A DNA stretch of 64,000 nt from Forficula auricularia (taxonomy: Eukaryota > Arthropoda > Insecta > Dermaptera > Forficulidae). The position numbers and the translations under genes are program-made. Under the pieces are notes generated by a model. The model ran no database searches. It saw only the letters and a list, made by a program, of their open reading frames with translations, and was not told the DNA's origin. The stretch's first letter is position 1, and each line of letters opens with the position of its first letter. The stretch covers positions 10,759,340 to 10,823,339 of the forward strand of contig JALMQS010000055.1 of the NCBI GenBank assembly GCA_024734495.1, given 5' to 3'. Of this stretch, positions 32,080 to 43,675 are shown piece after piece.

Positions 32080-33005
32080 ATAGAGGTCTCTTACCCCGTC
32101 ATTTTAAATCGAAACAAATTTAAAAAAAAATTAACCTAATTCTATTTGAAGAGATATACCTACCTCACATTCTATGATAAAAAAAAATATTTTATATTTT
32201 TGGTTCCAGATAAAATTTGATCTTCCCCAAAATAATCATTAGATTAACATTTTAATTCGGGTTTTTTGATTTGTGGAAAATGAAAGCATGTAACTAAGTA
32301 ACTTATCAATTTCAAGTTTATATCATATTTAGTTTCCGAGCTACACTGGTCTGACAGACGGACAAACATACAGAGATTGTAGCGACACTTTTTACCTAAA
32401 GCCTAAAAATACCAAATTACATCAATATACATATATATATGAATTATTTTTATTTAATTATTGAAAATCTTTATAAGAGATTAGAAATAGAATGGTTTCA
32501 ATAGAAAATATATCTCTTATCAGTGCTAATTAGATCCTAAGATAAATAATCAAGATTAATCGACCAATCAAAGAAATTAAGACGAAATAGGTATTGTTCT
32601 TTCAGTTGAATAGATTATTTTTCTACTCAAATGTCTCTCCAGTGAGTAGTGGGGTCTCCTTACCCTGTACACTTAGTGAAAAAATAGTATTAGATTAATT
32701 CAAAAATGTTCACTATTAAGAGTTCCCTATAAAATGAAACTCAATTAGTGACAATACAATGTCTGTATGTCCATCTGTCAGAGTATTGTAACTTGTAGCT
32801 CGTAAAGTAAAGAAGATAGAAACGTAAAATTTCTCAAAAATCAAAAATCGTATTAAAATAAATAAACTGCAACGGATCGTTGCTAAACTTTATCCAAATT
32901 CACTTGAAATATTAATATGTTTATTCCTTTATTATTAATCAGATATCACTTGCAATTTGCAGTTCATGTTGACTTTAAGTTAAAAATAATGATCGATTCT
33001 CATTT
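32080..33005. other. AT-rich stretch with CAGACGGACA-type words
   Basis: CTGACAGACGGACAAACATA (32351) and ATGTCCATCTGTCAGAG (32767) form a loose inverted pair about 400 bp apart, perhaps ends of an old element. No gene is seen. Confidence 0.35.
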
Positions 33006-33009
33006 AAAA

Positions 33010-33665
33010 GTCGAGGAATAACCATTCTACATTGAAATTTTGACGTTTCGGTTATTATTAGTAACCATTGCTGAAGACATGGAGGAATCGATTTAAAATC
33101 AAAAATAGTGATTGATTCTGATGTAATACTTGAGGAATAACAATTCTATATTAAATTTTTGACGCTTCGATTATTATTGGTAACCATTGCTGAAGACATG
33201 GAGGAATCGGTTTAAAATCAAAAATCAAGCTTGGGTTGTTTACCATAAAAGAATTTAGTCTTTTTGATTTTAAGTCGATTCTTCCACGTTTTTCAGTAGA
33301 GGTTGCCATTAATAGTCAAAACATCAAAAATGGAATGCAATAAGGTTATTCCGCTAGTATTAGATAAGAATCGATCGTTATTTTTGATTTTAAACCGATT
33401 CCTACATGTCTTCAGCAATGGTTACCAATAATAATCGAAGTGTCAAAAATTTAATGTAGAATTGTTATTCCTCAAGTATTACATCAGAATCAATCACTAT
33501 TTTTGATTTTAACTCGATTCCTCCATGTCTTCAGCAATGGTTACCAATAAAAACCGAAACGTCAAAAATCCAATATAGAATGGTTATTCCTCAAGTACTA
33601 GATCAGAATCAATCACTATTTTTGATTTTAAGTCGATTCCTCTATGTATTCAGCAAAGGTAAATT
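33010..33665. repeat. inverted array of ~120-bp tandem units
   Basis: Two units in one direction (landmark CCATTGCTGAAGACATGGAG at 33065 and 33185) face three to four units in the other (landmark TCTTCAGCAATGGTTACC at 33410 and 33530; degraded ones at 33292 and 33650). The turning point is near 33238. Each unit also holds TATTTTTGATTTTAA, CGATTCCTCC and GGTTATTCCTCAAG. In the right half GGTTA..TAACCGAAACGTC recalls the stem II, GAAA and ACGU-C part of a hammerhead, but the CUGANGA half is corrupted (CAGCAA). Confidence 0.8.
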
Positions 33666-33669
33666 ATAA

Positions 33670-34019
33670 AAAAAAAACAATTCAGTTGCTATGGTTACTT
33701 ATAAAATTTCCTCCCAAATTTTTATCATTTCACAGCGAGAAGCCTAACCATTTATACTTAAGCAAGTTTAAATGAGCTATATTACCGATCAAATGAATAA
33801 ATTTTAAAGTTTTTTTTTAATTTTTGGTAAAATAAGGAATTTAAAAAAGTATACTATCTTACTCTAGAGTAAAGTACTTTAAAATATACTTTTACTAAAA
33901 ACATTATTTAACCTTTTTTGTTGTCCCCAAGATACTTAATTAGGATATTAAATTTCATCAAAATTGGTTAATTCATTTTCAATATATTTAGAAAAAACTA
34001 AAAAAGTACTGAAATAAAG
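33670..34019. other. AT-rich stretch
   Basis: Nothing recognised. Confidence 0.4.
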
Positions 34020-34400
34020 TACTAATGTTTGTGGGCCGATATGTACCAAAAACTAATCAGCGCTTCATTTTGTTAAAAGAATTGTAGGTTTTCAATTTCA
34101 TTTCAATCGGTGCAAAGGTGTGGAAAAAATCGTGGACGAAAAATACGATAACATACGAGATCCATCCCCACGCACTTCCAAAAAAATGGCACTTTTTTGT
34201 CTCTCGACGAGAGCCCAGATAATTTTTGGCAAAATCGTCACGTGCTAAAATTCAATCTAATTGAATACTACAATTTGTGACCTTAATTGAGTCCATGGGT
34301 TCCGTAGTCTTTACCTGAGGACCCTTTGAAGTCGCGCTTGCCACGAGACCGATTACAATACTTTACCCATGCTTCGCATTGGATAAAGTAAAAATGATTA
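34020..34400. repeat. dispersed repeat, second copy of the 7690 family
   Basis: Shares AAAAACTAATCAGCGCTTCA, ATTGAATACTACAATTTG, CTTTGAAGTCG and the TTACCCATGCTTCGCATTGG region with 7690-8265. This copy is uninterrupted. Confidence 0.5.
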
Positions 34401-34631
34401 TTTTAGAGTGTGTCTTTTGTAGTAAATAAAACGACTAGAATTTATCATTAACTATACTACATATACGACTATATTAGCTTAGAAAAACAAAGCTGGTTTA
34501 TTTTTGGAATAATATTAATAAAAAATGCATAAAAATTAGAATTATTTAAATTTATAGGATATACTAATATGAAATAACCTGAATTATTTATAGTTAATCT
34601 TTTACACTAAAAACAAGAAAGTTATGTATTT

Positions 34632-34686
34632 GAACTTTTTTGGGTGGAGAGAGAGAACTTTTTTGGGTGGAGAGAGAGAACTCTTT
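34632..34686 (+). repeat. short tandem duplication (GAACTTTTTTGGGTGGAGAG)
   Basis: A 26-bp unit occurs twice in tandem with a third partial copy. It is a simple local expansion. Confidence 0.8.
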
Positions 34687-34689
34687 TAG

Positions 34690-35440
34690 GGGCCTCAACC
34701 ATATAATATGGAAAAGATGGGAAGGAAGTAAAAATCAAAAATTTTGACAGCTATTATAAACGTTTTGTGTTGGAAGCTAGGATTAAGAGAAATAAATAAT
34801 TTATTAATTGACCATTTGCCTGATTCTTTAGCAAAAATTAAGAAATTTGTTGATATCTATCTATTCATCTATTGAACATTATAATATTATTAAGTAGGGG
34901 ATTTATTTTTCTTCTTGAGCTATGCCCGTTTTCGAATATTAGCCATGACTACGGAGAGTCTCTCCATTGTAATTTTCCTGTGAAATAGTTGACTAGGGTG
35001 GTTTTCCGTCGCCTTCTCCTTTATTTGATGAAGCGCCTTTTAATTATTATAGGCGATGGAAATTTTTTGACCAAAACAGGATCTTAAAGAAGTTACTCTT
35101 TAATTTATTCTTTCGAAATAAAACAGCTCAGCTACACTCAGCAGAATTTCATTTTAATTTGATCACGGATTAGGTTATAACTTATAACTAACCTGTTCCG
35201 CCCTCAAAACAATCTTACTAGCATTTTATTGGCTGGACACTTGCAAACAAATTTTTAAGACTAATATACAAGAAAAAGGAATAAATTAAAGATTTTATTC
35301 TGCTTAATTTAATATTGAAGATAATTGTTGAAAAATTCAAGTTTTTAAATGTTTTTAAATGCAAATATAAATATTTTGCCACAGAGAAATGGAATTTAAG
35401 TCCTTGTAAAAGCTGTCGGCGTTTTCTAATTATTTATATG
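34690..35440. other. AT-rich stretch
   Basis: No gene seen. AAAGGAATAAATTAAAGATT at 35277 matches the same word at 42175 and may be a scrap of the PLE terminal-repeat family. Confidence 0.35.
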
Positions 35441-35441
35441 T

Positions 35442-35696
35442 TCAAAACACCGGTTCGTAAGTATTACCGAAGTTAAAAAACACGAGACATTGTTTATTCT
35501 GAAGTAGATCTTCTTCAGACACGTGTTTTATTGGCATTTTGACATCGTTCCCAATCCCGGTCGTGTTTCGTGCATTTGCATTGCAACGAAATTGATTGGC
35601 AGAGCCTGAAATGAGATTCTCGGAGTTGGGAACGTATGTATGTATATTACAATATGTGACGAGGAGGAAGGAGTATCTGAGCGAACGTGACGTCAC
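35442..35696 (-). other. GC-richer patch with a CRE-like site and a short frame
   Basis: A palindromic TGACGTCA (35688-35695) lies at one end. About 95 bp into the minus strand, a TTTCAG acceptor-like word precedes an open stretch reading QFRCNANARNTTGIGNDVKM and PIKHVSEEDLLQNKQCLVFF. It contains a self-complementary word, CTGAAGAAGATCTACTTCAG. I do not recognise a protein. It could be an exon or an unknown repeat. Confidence 0.2.
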
Positions 35697-35699
35697 ATA

Positions 35700-36730
35700 G
35701 ATACATCAATTTCATTTTTATTCTTTCAACAACCATAAATTATTTTTCACTTTTTGCGGCATGAAATAGCGTTAAAATAAAATACCTAAGCTAAATGAAC
35801 CTTAATATTTTTAAGACTTGATTTATAGGTTTTAAAAGATTCTAATTTTGTTTTCATATAAAATAAATATAATTTCAATGGATATACTTGTATTACTGAA
35901 ATTTAGGCAAATTATCATTTATTTTTTGTTTTAATAAAGGCATGAGGGACTGGTGTATTCTGACGAAATTATAGCTAGGGAGTTTTATAAAAATATGATA
36001 AACTGTGACAGGGAGGGAGGGGGAACGAAAATGCCTGGTTTTAGCGTGATATATTTTATCGACGGCCCCTAAATAATAAATACAAGAGTGTTTTCTGTTT
36101 AATATAAATTTTAGAGAGTATCGTTTCGGAAAAAGCCTTGCTTCATATTCAATCAGAATATAAATATTTCACACGGATATTGATTAAAATTTTACATACA
36201 ATTAAATTTACTTCTTTAAAGAAGAATAGACGAATTAATTTACACTGACCGCTATTCTTCAAGAAAGAAATCAAATCAATTGTGACTAAAATTTTATTGA
36301 ATATCAATGTTAACTTAAGTTACAATCTTTAATTTATTCTTAATAAATAAACTCTACTACTCTTAGCAAAAAATCATCTTAATCTCATTAAATGAAAGAG
36401 AAAAAAATGAATTTCAAAACTTGAACTTTTCTTCTTGTAGTGGTTTTCGTTTTCCTAATTTGATGAAGCTATTTAATGGTTGGTTGTCATCGATGAAAAT
36501 TTCCTGGGATTCGATCTCAGGGCATGTAGTTAGTAGTTCTTAGGCTAATGGAGGCTCAAAATTTGAAAAAATAATAATAATAATAATAATAATTTAAGCA
36601 TCTGTTCCTATAGATAAGGGAAGTTGAGTAAAATGTGAAACAATTGATTTTTGGTTGAAGAATTGCTTAGAAATATTGTAAGTTATTAGCTTATTATATA
36701 AATAAAATCCTCTCAAACCTTAAAAGAAGA
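35700..36730. other. AT-rich stretch with (AAT)n
   Basis: A microsatellite of AAT at 36568-36593. TCCTGGGATTCGATCTCAGG at 36506 has a B-box-like core inside a hairpin, but no A box is evident. No gene is seen. Confidence 0.4.
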
Positions 36731-36734
36731 AGAA

Positions 36735-37315
36735 ATTTGAGGCATTGGAGTCCAAGGCCTGCGTCTATGCATACGTTTCTTGAAAGGCTGTATTTCAGGG
36801 GAAAGACGGAGCCAGGAAACAAATGAAAGTCTAAACAAGTCATAGGGTTAAACGAGTAAGTGTGTTTATTCTATTTTTATCTAATTTGATCGGGAAGGAG
36901 TAATGTTAGAAAATCATGTTTTGCGCAAATGAGCTTTATGGGGGATTATTAATTTTATCTCGGCAGAAGAAACGCCATGGTAGTATCTATAAAAAATGGA
37001 TAAGGCGGAGAGGCTTATACGATGAGCCAGGGAAGCTAGATAAGCTGGAATGTCATATAAGCTTTATTGGTCGCATCTGAGTTGCATCCAGAGGGACAAG
37101 AGAACGATTAGGGTTCCTCTTCACAGATATGATAAATATTAGAGAAATGTGAAAATTTGAGCTTTATATAGGGTAAGAAGTTAAGTGGGTATGAAATAGT
37201 GTCTGCTTAGAGAAAGCCCAGTTTACCTGCAGCAGTTTTTGCTAGAGGTAATCTGGTTATTCAAAGAGAAGTCAGACCCTAGAGTGCCATTCAATATTTA
37301 AGATTTAAATTTAGT
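36735..37315 (-). pseudogene. LINE RT C-terminal region, heavily decayed
   Basis: It aligns word by word with 13060-13640: AAAGACGGAGCCAGGAA, GGGTTAAACGAGTAAG, GGGGGATTATTAATTTTATC, GAAACGCCATGGTAGTATCT, GAGTTGCATCCAGAGGGACA, CCTCTTCACAGATATGA. Many indels have destroyed the frame. It is the third-longest copy of the CR1/jockey-like family here. Confidence 0.75.
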
Positions 37316-37456
37316 GAGTGTTTTTGAATTAAGAAAAAAATAAAATTTGGAGGTATTTCTCAAATTAATTTAATTTTAAAAAAAGAAATGAAAAAAACAG
37401 GATCAAAGATGTTGTTAGATATGTATAATTTAGATGTCAGAAGGATTCATTACTGC

Positions 37457-38350
37457 CAAAATGCTATCCGGGCAGCTTATTTCCAAACCCCTGTGCAGTA
37501 CAGAGCAGACGGTCGGCACGATGCTCTGAATAACTACTCTGGGGTTTGGATATCATTTCGCTCCGTGGCGTCTATCCAAACCCCTGTACAGTAGAGTACG
37601 AGGTCGCTCGGCGCTCTGAATCACTCGGGGGTTTGTATTTGGTTACGATGCGTTGCGTCGGACAAATGCCAGTCTGATACAGAGCAACCATTAATTCTTT
37701 GAAGTTTCTAATACATTGGAAGAAAAATATTATTGATTACTTACAGATTTCTTTAAACGGTTTATATATATATTTTTGAAATTAAAAATTGTACTATGTG
37801 TTAGTGTGGCTTATTTTTATATTGAAACCCCAAATATCTTTGAATTAAAAATACTTCAGTCTAACATCTTAATCTCAGTTTAGAAGTAGGTACGCTATGA
37901 AATAGTACAAATATTTTTCATATAAAGAAATTTGAGTTTTCAATATTAATAAATTTTAAATTTCACGTCACATTTTAAATTCTGATATTTGAATGAATCG
38001 TCGGTGTGCAGCTGAGTCAGAGTCACCAACTTATACTTATATTATTCCAATGGTTATTCCATTTTTCATAAAAAAATTTTTATACAAGATGTATCAGCGT
38101 CAAAACTTCAAAGAATCAATGGTTGCTCTGTATCAGACTGGCACCTGTCCGACGCAACGCAGCGCAACCATACACAAACCCCCGAGTGATTCAGAGCGCC
38201 GAGCGATTTCGTGCTCTGTACTGTACAGTGGTTTGGATAGACGACAAGGAACGAAAAGATATCCAAACCCCCGAGTGATTCAGAGCATCGTGACGACCGT
38301 CTGCTCTGTACTGCACAGGGGTTTGGAAATACGCATCCGGGCATTGGCGT
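37457..38350. repeat. long inverted repeat built of GC-rich ~90-bp units
   Basis: Left arm 37457-37711 and right arm 38103-38350 are inverted copies separated by about 390 bp of AT-rich spacer. Each arm holds two units of the pattern CCAAACCCCTGTRCAGTACA then GGCGCTCTGAATCACTCGGG and GGTTTG. Because CCAAACCCC and GGGGTTTGG bound each unit, every unit can itself fold. The outer boundary shares TTCAAAGAATYAATGGTTGC. Long open frames across the arms (for example 37993-38412) are by-products of the GC-rich units. Confidence 0.75.
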
Positions 38351-38439
38351 TTGAGATGAATTTCTTCCCACAGGTATTTATGTATATAACTAGAAAATTT
38401 CACTCAAGTTAAAAAAAACTATATATATATATATATATA

Positions 38440-38675
38440 TAAGGATATTTCTTTTTATTGTTAGGACAAACAAACCGAATTTGCCTCTTTCCAGCAATTT
38501 ATTTTGTTTTTCAAATGGTTATTCCAAACATTTCGAGAGCGTTCTTTGGAATAACCATTTGAAAAACAAAATAAATTACTGGAAAGAAGCAAATTCAGTT
38601 TATTTATCCTAACAATAAAAAATTAATATATCCAGTACACACCAAGCCAGCAAAATTCTTATAAGGATATTTCTT
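38440..38675. mobile_element. foldback MITE (TATTGTTAGGA), copy 1
   Basis: Arms 38455-38527 and 38549-38622: TTTATTGTTAGGACAAACAA, CTCTTTCCAGCAATTTATTT and AAATGGTTATTCCAAA are mirrored. The right flank TATATCCAGTACACACCAAGCC is also present, inverted, beside the second copy at 56295-56480, so it belongs to the element. Confidence 0.75.
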
Positions 38676-38679
38676 ATAA

Positions 38680-39195
38680 AGTCTGAATTGACAAATTAAA
38701 GTAAACGATCTAGAAATAAAGATTTTTATTGGATTAATTTATATAGCTTATTTACATTATTTACATGGTGTAAGATTCTTACCTAGAAATAAAGAAACGA
38801 CATTTAAAGTTTATTGTCAATTCCTTTTTAAAATTTTCATTAATTCTTTATTAGTAGTATACAATCAGTAAGAATAAATAAATGACAATCTATTACATAT
38901 TCTTTCCACTCGTTCCTCTGCGGTGCAAGATACTACTCCGATCTGCGCAGCATATTTTAATAAAGGAAATACATTTTCTTTATATATATATTACAATTAA
39001 ATTGTTGGGTAGAATTAGAAAAATTTTATTTTTCAAAATTCAAAAATAGTCAGTAAATTTCAACTTAGTATAAAACTCAATTAATCACTGAATACTTGAT
39101 TTAGTTAGCAGCAAAGTTTTACAAGATAGTTTTTGTTAACTTGGGTGAAATTTTCTAGCTGTATACATAAAAAGATGTGGGAAATATTTATCTCA
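38680..39195. other. AT-rich stretch
   Basis: Nothing recognised. Confidence 0.4.
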
Positions 39196-39198
39196 AGA

Positions 39199-39300
39199 GT
39201 TAGGCCAACTGCTTGGATGGTATGTTTGGCGCTTGGGTTCAACTTGTGAGAGGGTGAGCCCTTCTGACAACTAAATTAAACATATCTAACAACATCATTG
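39199..39300 (+). repeat. tRNA-like SINE, copy 1
   Basis: GCTTGGATGGTATGTTTGGC, then GCTTGGGTTCAACTTG (B-box-like) and AGGGTGAGCCCTTCTGACAA, then TAAATTAAACATATC. The order is conserved in copies at 47826, 50383, 50636 and 50823, which defines a short interspersed family with a tRNA-like head and an AT-rich tail. Confidence 0.55.
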
Positions 39301-39672
39301 AATCTGGACTTTTAATTTTTTTTTTACAACTCATTATTTAATATATTTATTCAGAAGAACATGAGTTTTTTGTTTATTTGTATATAATTTAAGAGTACAA
39401 GGCATTGGTGGTACAGCATAATTTGTTTAGTTATATTTATATATATTTTAGTGATGTTTAGATTGTCTTCTTCAAACTTTTTCCAACGTTAATTGATTTC
39501 ATCATATGTGTGAACAGAATATAATGTGTCTACAGCTCTTATAAAAATCTCTTTAATTTGAAATAAAATTATTTTCATCTATCTTATTCTTTCCATACAT
39601 TAATGTTAAAAATAGTCATATTAATACCAATTGTAATGATAACAATTAAACTAAAATTAATGATCGAAATTT

Positions 39673-39729
39673 TTAAGAGGAAATCAATGAGAGTGTCCCC
39701 TGCTTAATGCAAATAAACATACACATATA
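39673..39729. repeat. PLE-type repeat word beside the CCGG element
   Basis: GAGTGTCCCCTGCTTAATGC then AAATAAACATACACATATA. The same family in opposite orientation lies at 40605-40645 (CTTCTACTCTCGGCAAG), so the CCGG-ended element 39730-40243 and the segment 40270-40600 appear to be inserted inside an older repeat. Confidence 0.45.
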
Positions 39730-40243
39730 CCGGATGAGTTTTTTTATCTTGAGACAGTCCTATAATTCAAAAACAGTGCATTATATGGAAAAAAGTTTCA
39801 AATAAAAGTCTATTTATATGGAGGGGGAAACTAAACTACGATATTGTTTGTTTACCTAGAACAAGCTTTCAAGGGTATTTCAAGGTCAAGTTCTGTTTTT
39901 TAAATGGAAACCTATATATTTGTTTACATATTCTGAATCTACGGAAAAAACTGAACAACTCTTATAAGAACTATTTTTTTATTTGACATCAAATAAACAA
40001 AATATTAAATCAATTAGATCTCAGAAAAAAACACTAATAATTATTTTTAACAATTATTCAACTTAATTATCATATCATAATGATGAAATATTTAATTATT
40101 AAATAAATGATTTAATAGGTAAACAAACAATAGCGTAGTTTAGTTTCCCCCTCCATATAAATAAACTTTTATTTGAAACTTGTTTCCATATAATGCACTG
40201 TTTTTGAGTTATAAGACTGTCTCAAGATAAAAAACTCACCCGG
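39730..40243. mobile_element. CCGGGTGAG-ended element, copy 1 (internally deleted)
   Basis: The ends CCGGATGAGTTTTTTTATCT and (reversed) CCGGGTGAGTTTTTTATCTT share 100-125 bp of inverted sequence, including GAGACAGTC, AACAGTGCATTATATGGAAA and GGGGGAAACTAAACTACG. TATA flanks both sides. Compared with the 1.2-kb copies at 42517 and 43676 it keeps one complete arm (to about 40118) but only the last 125 bp of the other, and no coding remnant. Confidence 0.8.
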
Positions 40244-40269
40244 TATATAAATGAATATAGGCAGTTGAA

Positions 40270-40475
40270 AAGTTTTTATTTTGCCGAGAGTGGCAGAGTT
40301 GTTGATTCATAAAGAGAAACAAAGAGGTTGTCTCCTGCTTGATGCATCTCTTTATGAATATGAACAGCATCATTACTCTGATGATGAAGTTGGAACGGGA
40401 GGTCCAAGTTCAGCCCTGGTCGCCGCAGAATAAAAATTTGACCGACTAAGATACGGTTCCTCACCTAAAATCAAC
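40270..40475 (-). repeat. PLE-type repeat with CTGATGATGAAG word
   Basis: TTTTGCCGAGAGTGGCAGAG (40280) and GTTGTCTCCTGCTTGATGCA (40329) give the fullest form of the terminal-repeat family. CTGATGATGAAGTTGGAACG follows at 40378, reminiscent of the hammerhead-like CTGATGATGAAGG but without a GAAAC partner in place. Confidence 0.45.
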
Positions 40476-40974
40476 AATACATGATACAATGATCATAGTA
40501 CATCTTGACTGGTAAAATCGACTTTAGTATCCGAGGCCAAAAATATATATATAAATGAATATATATACGCATACATAAGCGGATGACACTCCCATTGATT
40601 TCCTCTTAAAAATGAACAATGCTTCTACTCTCGGCAAGAAAAATCTTTTAAATGATCGAAATGTGTAAATTCGGCAATCTATGCGTTTTGTGAAAATTTG
40701 TATAAAAAAAATATAACTTTTCGTTTTAGTGTAATTAAAATTAATGACATTTCAGCCATTTTTCTAAAAAGCCTCAAATGTTAATATCTACATGTAAGGT
40801 GATTCGAAATGAGAGCATTTCTATTACAATGCATTTAGGAATATAAGAGAAAATGTTGTCACATTTTTAAATGATGGAAAATTCATAAAGGGAATTAAAT
40901 CTAGTCGTAGGGATATGAAATATATTGAATTTTTAAAATGATTTGATTCTACCTTGAATTATGTATTCCGTAAA

Positions 40975-41130
40975 AACTGGATTTTATGGGGAATAATTGA
41001 TTTAATTTCATCAGAACAATGGTCGTAATAAAATAAAGGGAAGGGACAGAAAGGTTTCTACAGTGAGCCAAAGGGTCAAGGGAGCTAGCCAGGGTCGAAT
41101 CTCCAATTAATTTTGTTAATGTCTCTAGAA
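40975..41130 (-). pseudogene. LINE RT C-terminal fragment
   Basis: On the minus strand, TKLIGDSTLASSLDPLAHC and KLNQLFPIKSSF follow the order ...IGDP..., LAHR, MKSIIPP of the better copy at 5443-6085. Only about 155 bp are recognisable and the frame is disrupted. Confidence 0.6.
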
Positions 41131-41699
41131 ATAAGCAGCCTTCGTGGCCTATATCAAAAAATGCATTTGATTTTCTAATTGCAGAGTACATAAAGTAGAG
41201 AAATTCCGGTGGTTTCACATTGGCAGGGAGTAGTGAAAGTGCAATCCAATCATACATATAAGTGATTATATAGTCATATTATTAGAATAAATTAGAAAAA
41301 CAAATTTTTTAATTAAATTTTTCATTGATCATTTTCACATTTTATTATTTTTTAACTTTGGTAAAATATAATTTTTTCATTGAATGTTTTGAGTTTTCGT
41401 TTCCTTAATCTTCATGGTATTGTTGGACTTGGACAAATGTAGAAGTGGATCGTGTTCAAATGGATGCTTCCCAATAAAATGGAAAGTATTTTCAAACTGA
41501 AAAAAAAATCAATCGATAATTTAACAGTTCGAATTAATTTCGTATTTAACTACAAAGGAAAAGAACAAAATATATCTATCTGAAGCTGGAAAAGGAAAGA
41601 AAGCGATCGGCCATTCTTTGAAAATAATAATTAGAATAAAACATGGTGGTGGTGGTGGGTAGAAAAAGAGGAATCCAGAATAGCAAAAGGAGATACAAA

Positions 41700-41985
41700 T
41701 TAAGCTATATCTTTTCAACTTCAAATTGGAATTAATTGATTTCACTAAATGAAAAATGTTTTTCGAAATGGTTATTGAATTTTCAAAATTTGATCAATCA
41801 ATTTTAAAGTGGGAATAATCCTTTTTAAATTCAAAATAAAATTAATCAATTTATAAAATGAGATTAATTCAATTAAATTAGAATGAGAATAATCCGAATT
41901 CGAAATGGATTCATTCCAAATTAAATCAATTAATCTCATTTTGAAATTGATTAATCTCAAATTGAAGTTTCAAAAGGTACTGATT
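41700..41985. mobile_element. AT-rich palindromic MITE (TTGAAATTGATTAATCTC), copy 1
   Basis: The ends CTTTTCAACTTCAAATTGGA and (reversed) CCTTTTGAAACTTCAATTTG enclose repeated, mutually complementary words such as GAGATTAATTCAATT and TTAATCTCATTTTGAAAT. A second copy is at 46550-46715. Confidence 0.6.
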
Positions 41986-42164
41986 TTAATAGACATAAAT
42001 TAAACATTTATATTTTTAGACCAGTCGAATAATAATTAGATAGTAAATTATTTTTAAAAAATGTCTATAAATTGAACAGCGATCAGATATTAAGGGTTGA
42101 TTGATTTCTCTTTATCTACCCAGAGTGTAAATAGAGGATTAATTTGCAAAATACATAAAGAAAA

Positions 42165-42310
42165 TAAAAGAAAAAGGAATAAATTAAAGATTACGTATTC
42201 TGCTCTATGTAAATAAGTATATATATATATTTAAATATTTTGTTAATTTGAGACTATAATTTCAATGTTTTTGACTTCAGCTTCAGTCTACTATAAATAT
42301 TTCGCACGAA
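42165..42310 (-). repeat. PLE-type terminal repeat, degraded
   Basis: AGGAATAAATTAAAGATTAC, TTCTGCTCTATGTAAATAAG and TTTGAGACTATAATTTCAAT occur in the same order as in the better loci (4945, 45000, 53570). The hammerhead-like core has lost its stem II. Confidence 0.45.
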
Positions 42311-42516
42311 CATTCAATAAAGTTTTTTTAATTACAAATTGAAATGGCTTCATGAAGTAGGTAGAAAGCCTTTCATTGAATTATTCACAGCATGAATTCA
42401 ATATAATTTGTAACTAGAAATCCAGTATTGAATATTGGGGCGAAATATTCCTAGTAGAATGAAGACTAAGGCAAAGCTTTCAACAATATAATCTAAAATT
42501 AATAAATACATATATA

Positions 42517-43669
42517 CCGGGTGAGTTTTTTTATCTTGAGACAGTCTTATAACTCAAAAACAGTGCATTCATTATATGGAAAAAGTTTCAAATAAAAGTT
42601 TATTTATATTAGGGGGGAAACCAAACTACCCTATTGTTTGTTGACGTAGAACAAGCTTTTAAGGGTATTTCGAGGTCAACTTATGTTTTTTAAATGGAAA
42701 CCTATATTTTTCTTTACGTCACCTTATTTTACAAAAAAAACTGAACAACTTTCATAAGAACTATCTTTTATACGACATCAATACATAAATCAATTAGATC
42801 TCAAAAAAATCTTAATAATTATTTTTAACAATTATTCAACATAATTATCAAATAATAATGATCAAATAATTAATTATTAAACAAATAATTATTAAATTGA
42901 AAAGTCACAACAATGAAAATAAGCGTTTATAATGATCTTAAAACTTCGTTATACTCAGACTTAAGAGATTATTTTCTATTTTATAGAACTATTTAAAATT
43001 CTTGAGTTTAAAAAAGTTTTTCTCGTGTCAATCCAGTAGATAGTTATATTGTATTATCATAATAAAAATGGAGGATTTTTTGTTGAAAACAGAATTGAAA
43101 TGGTTTTAACTTATGGTGAACGTAGAAGAAGTGTTATGGGTTTGCCATTGAAATTAATGCCGGGCGTTTTCCTGACAGGGATACACCCTCGCAAGCTTCA
43201 TTTTATCGTGTTGTAAATCTGTTTAAAAAATAAGGAAATTGGAACTGGAATTCATCCAGAAGACTTGCGATACACTCTGGAACGTCACAGAACATAGTCG
43301 GAAAATTATTAATTATAATTAAATTATTTATTTAATAATTAAATATTTGATCATTATTATTTAATAATTAAGTTGAATAATTGTTAAGAATAATTATTAT
43401 TTGGATTTTTTTTGAGATCTAATTGATTTAATATTTTGTTTATTGGTGTCGAATAAAAAAACAGTTAATATGAAAGTTGTTCAGTTTTTTGTGTAGATTA
43501 AGTAGAAGTATAGAAAAATATAGGGTTCTATTTAAAAAACAGAACTTGACATTGAAAGACTCTTGAAAGCTTGTTCTACGTCGACAAACAATAACGTAGT
43601 TTAGTTTCCCCTCGATATAAACAAACTTTTATTTGAAACTTTTTTCCATATAATGCACTGTTTTTGAGG
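42517..43669 (+). mobile_element. CCGGGTGAG-ended element, copy 2, with DUF4817-like remnant
   Basis: A left arm of about 390 bp (from CCGGGTGAGTTTTTTTATCT) is mirrored by 43310-43669. The right arm lacks its last 46 or so bases and joins copy 3 at GAGGTATATACCGGGTGAG. Between the arms (about 42910-43300) lies single-copy sequence with a broken helix-turn-helix frame. The element is the right size for a deleted DNA transposon that kept only the start of its gene. Confidence 0.8.
43090..43260 (+). pseudogene. DUF4817-like helix-turn-helix remnant
   Basis: The frame RIEMVLTYGERRRSVM followed by sequence encoding FPDR..TPS in another frame corresponds to the start of the insect DUF4817 domain (pattern E-x-V-D/E-MVLIYGEC-R-x-S-V, then RFPDR-xxPS). 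This is a putative DNA-binding helix-turn-helix found at the N-terminus of transposon proteins. At least one frameshift separates the halves. Homologous to 44162-44335 in the next element. Confidence 0.5.
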
Positions 43670-43675
43670 TATATA

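Noticed and set aside
31933..32139. 68-codon plus-strand frame
   Set aside because: Lies within a palindromic Harbinger-like MITE and its flank.
33010..33665. CRISPR-like repeat array
   Set aside because: Units are 120 bp without spacer/repeat alternation, reverse direction in the middle, and the genome is eukaryotic.
35442..35696. A further PKG exon
   Set aside because: The peptide does not match the region that should follow FPAFHKND (an ELIK...AILDNDFMKNL-type segment), so I list it only as an unexplained patch.
37993..38412. 139-codon open frame on the plus strand
   Set aside because: It runs through the GC-rich units of an inverted repeat, and the mirrored arm is open in similar ways on the other strand. 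No protein domain.
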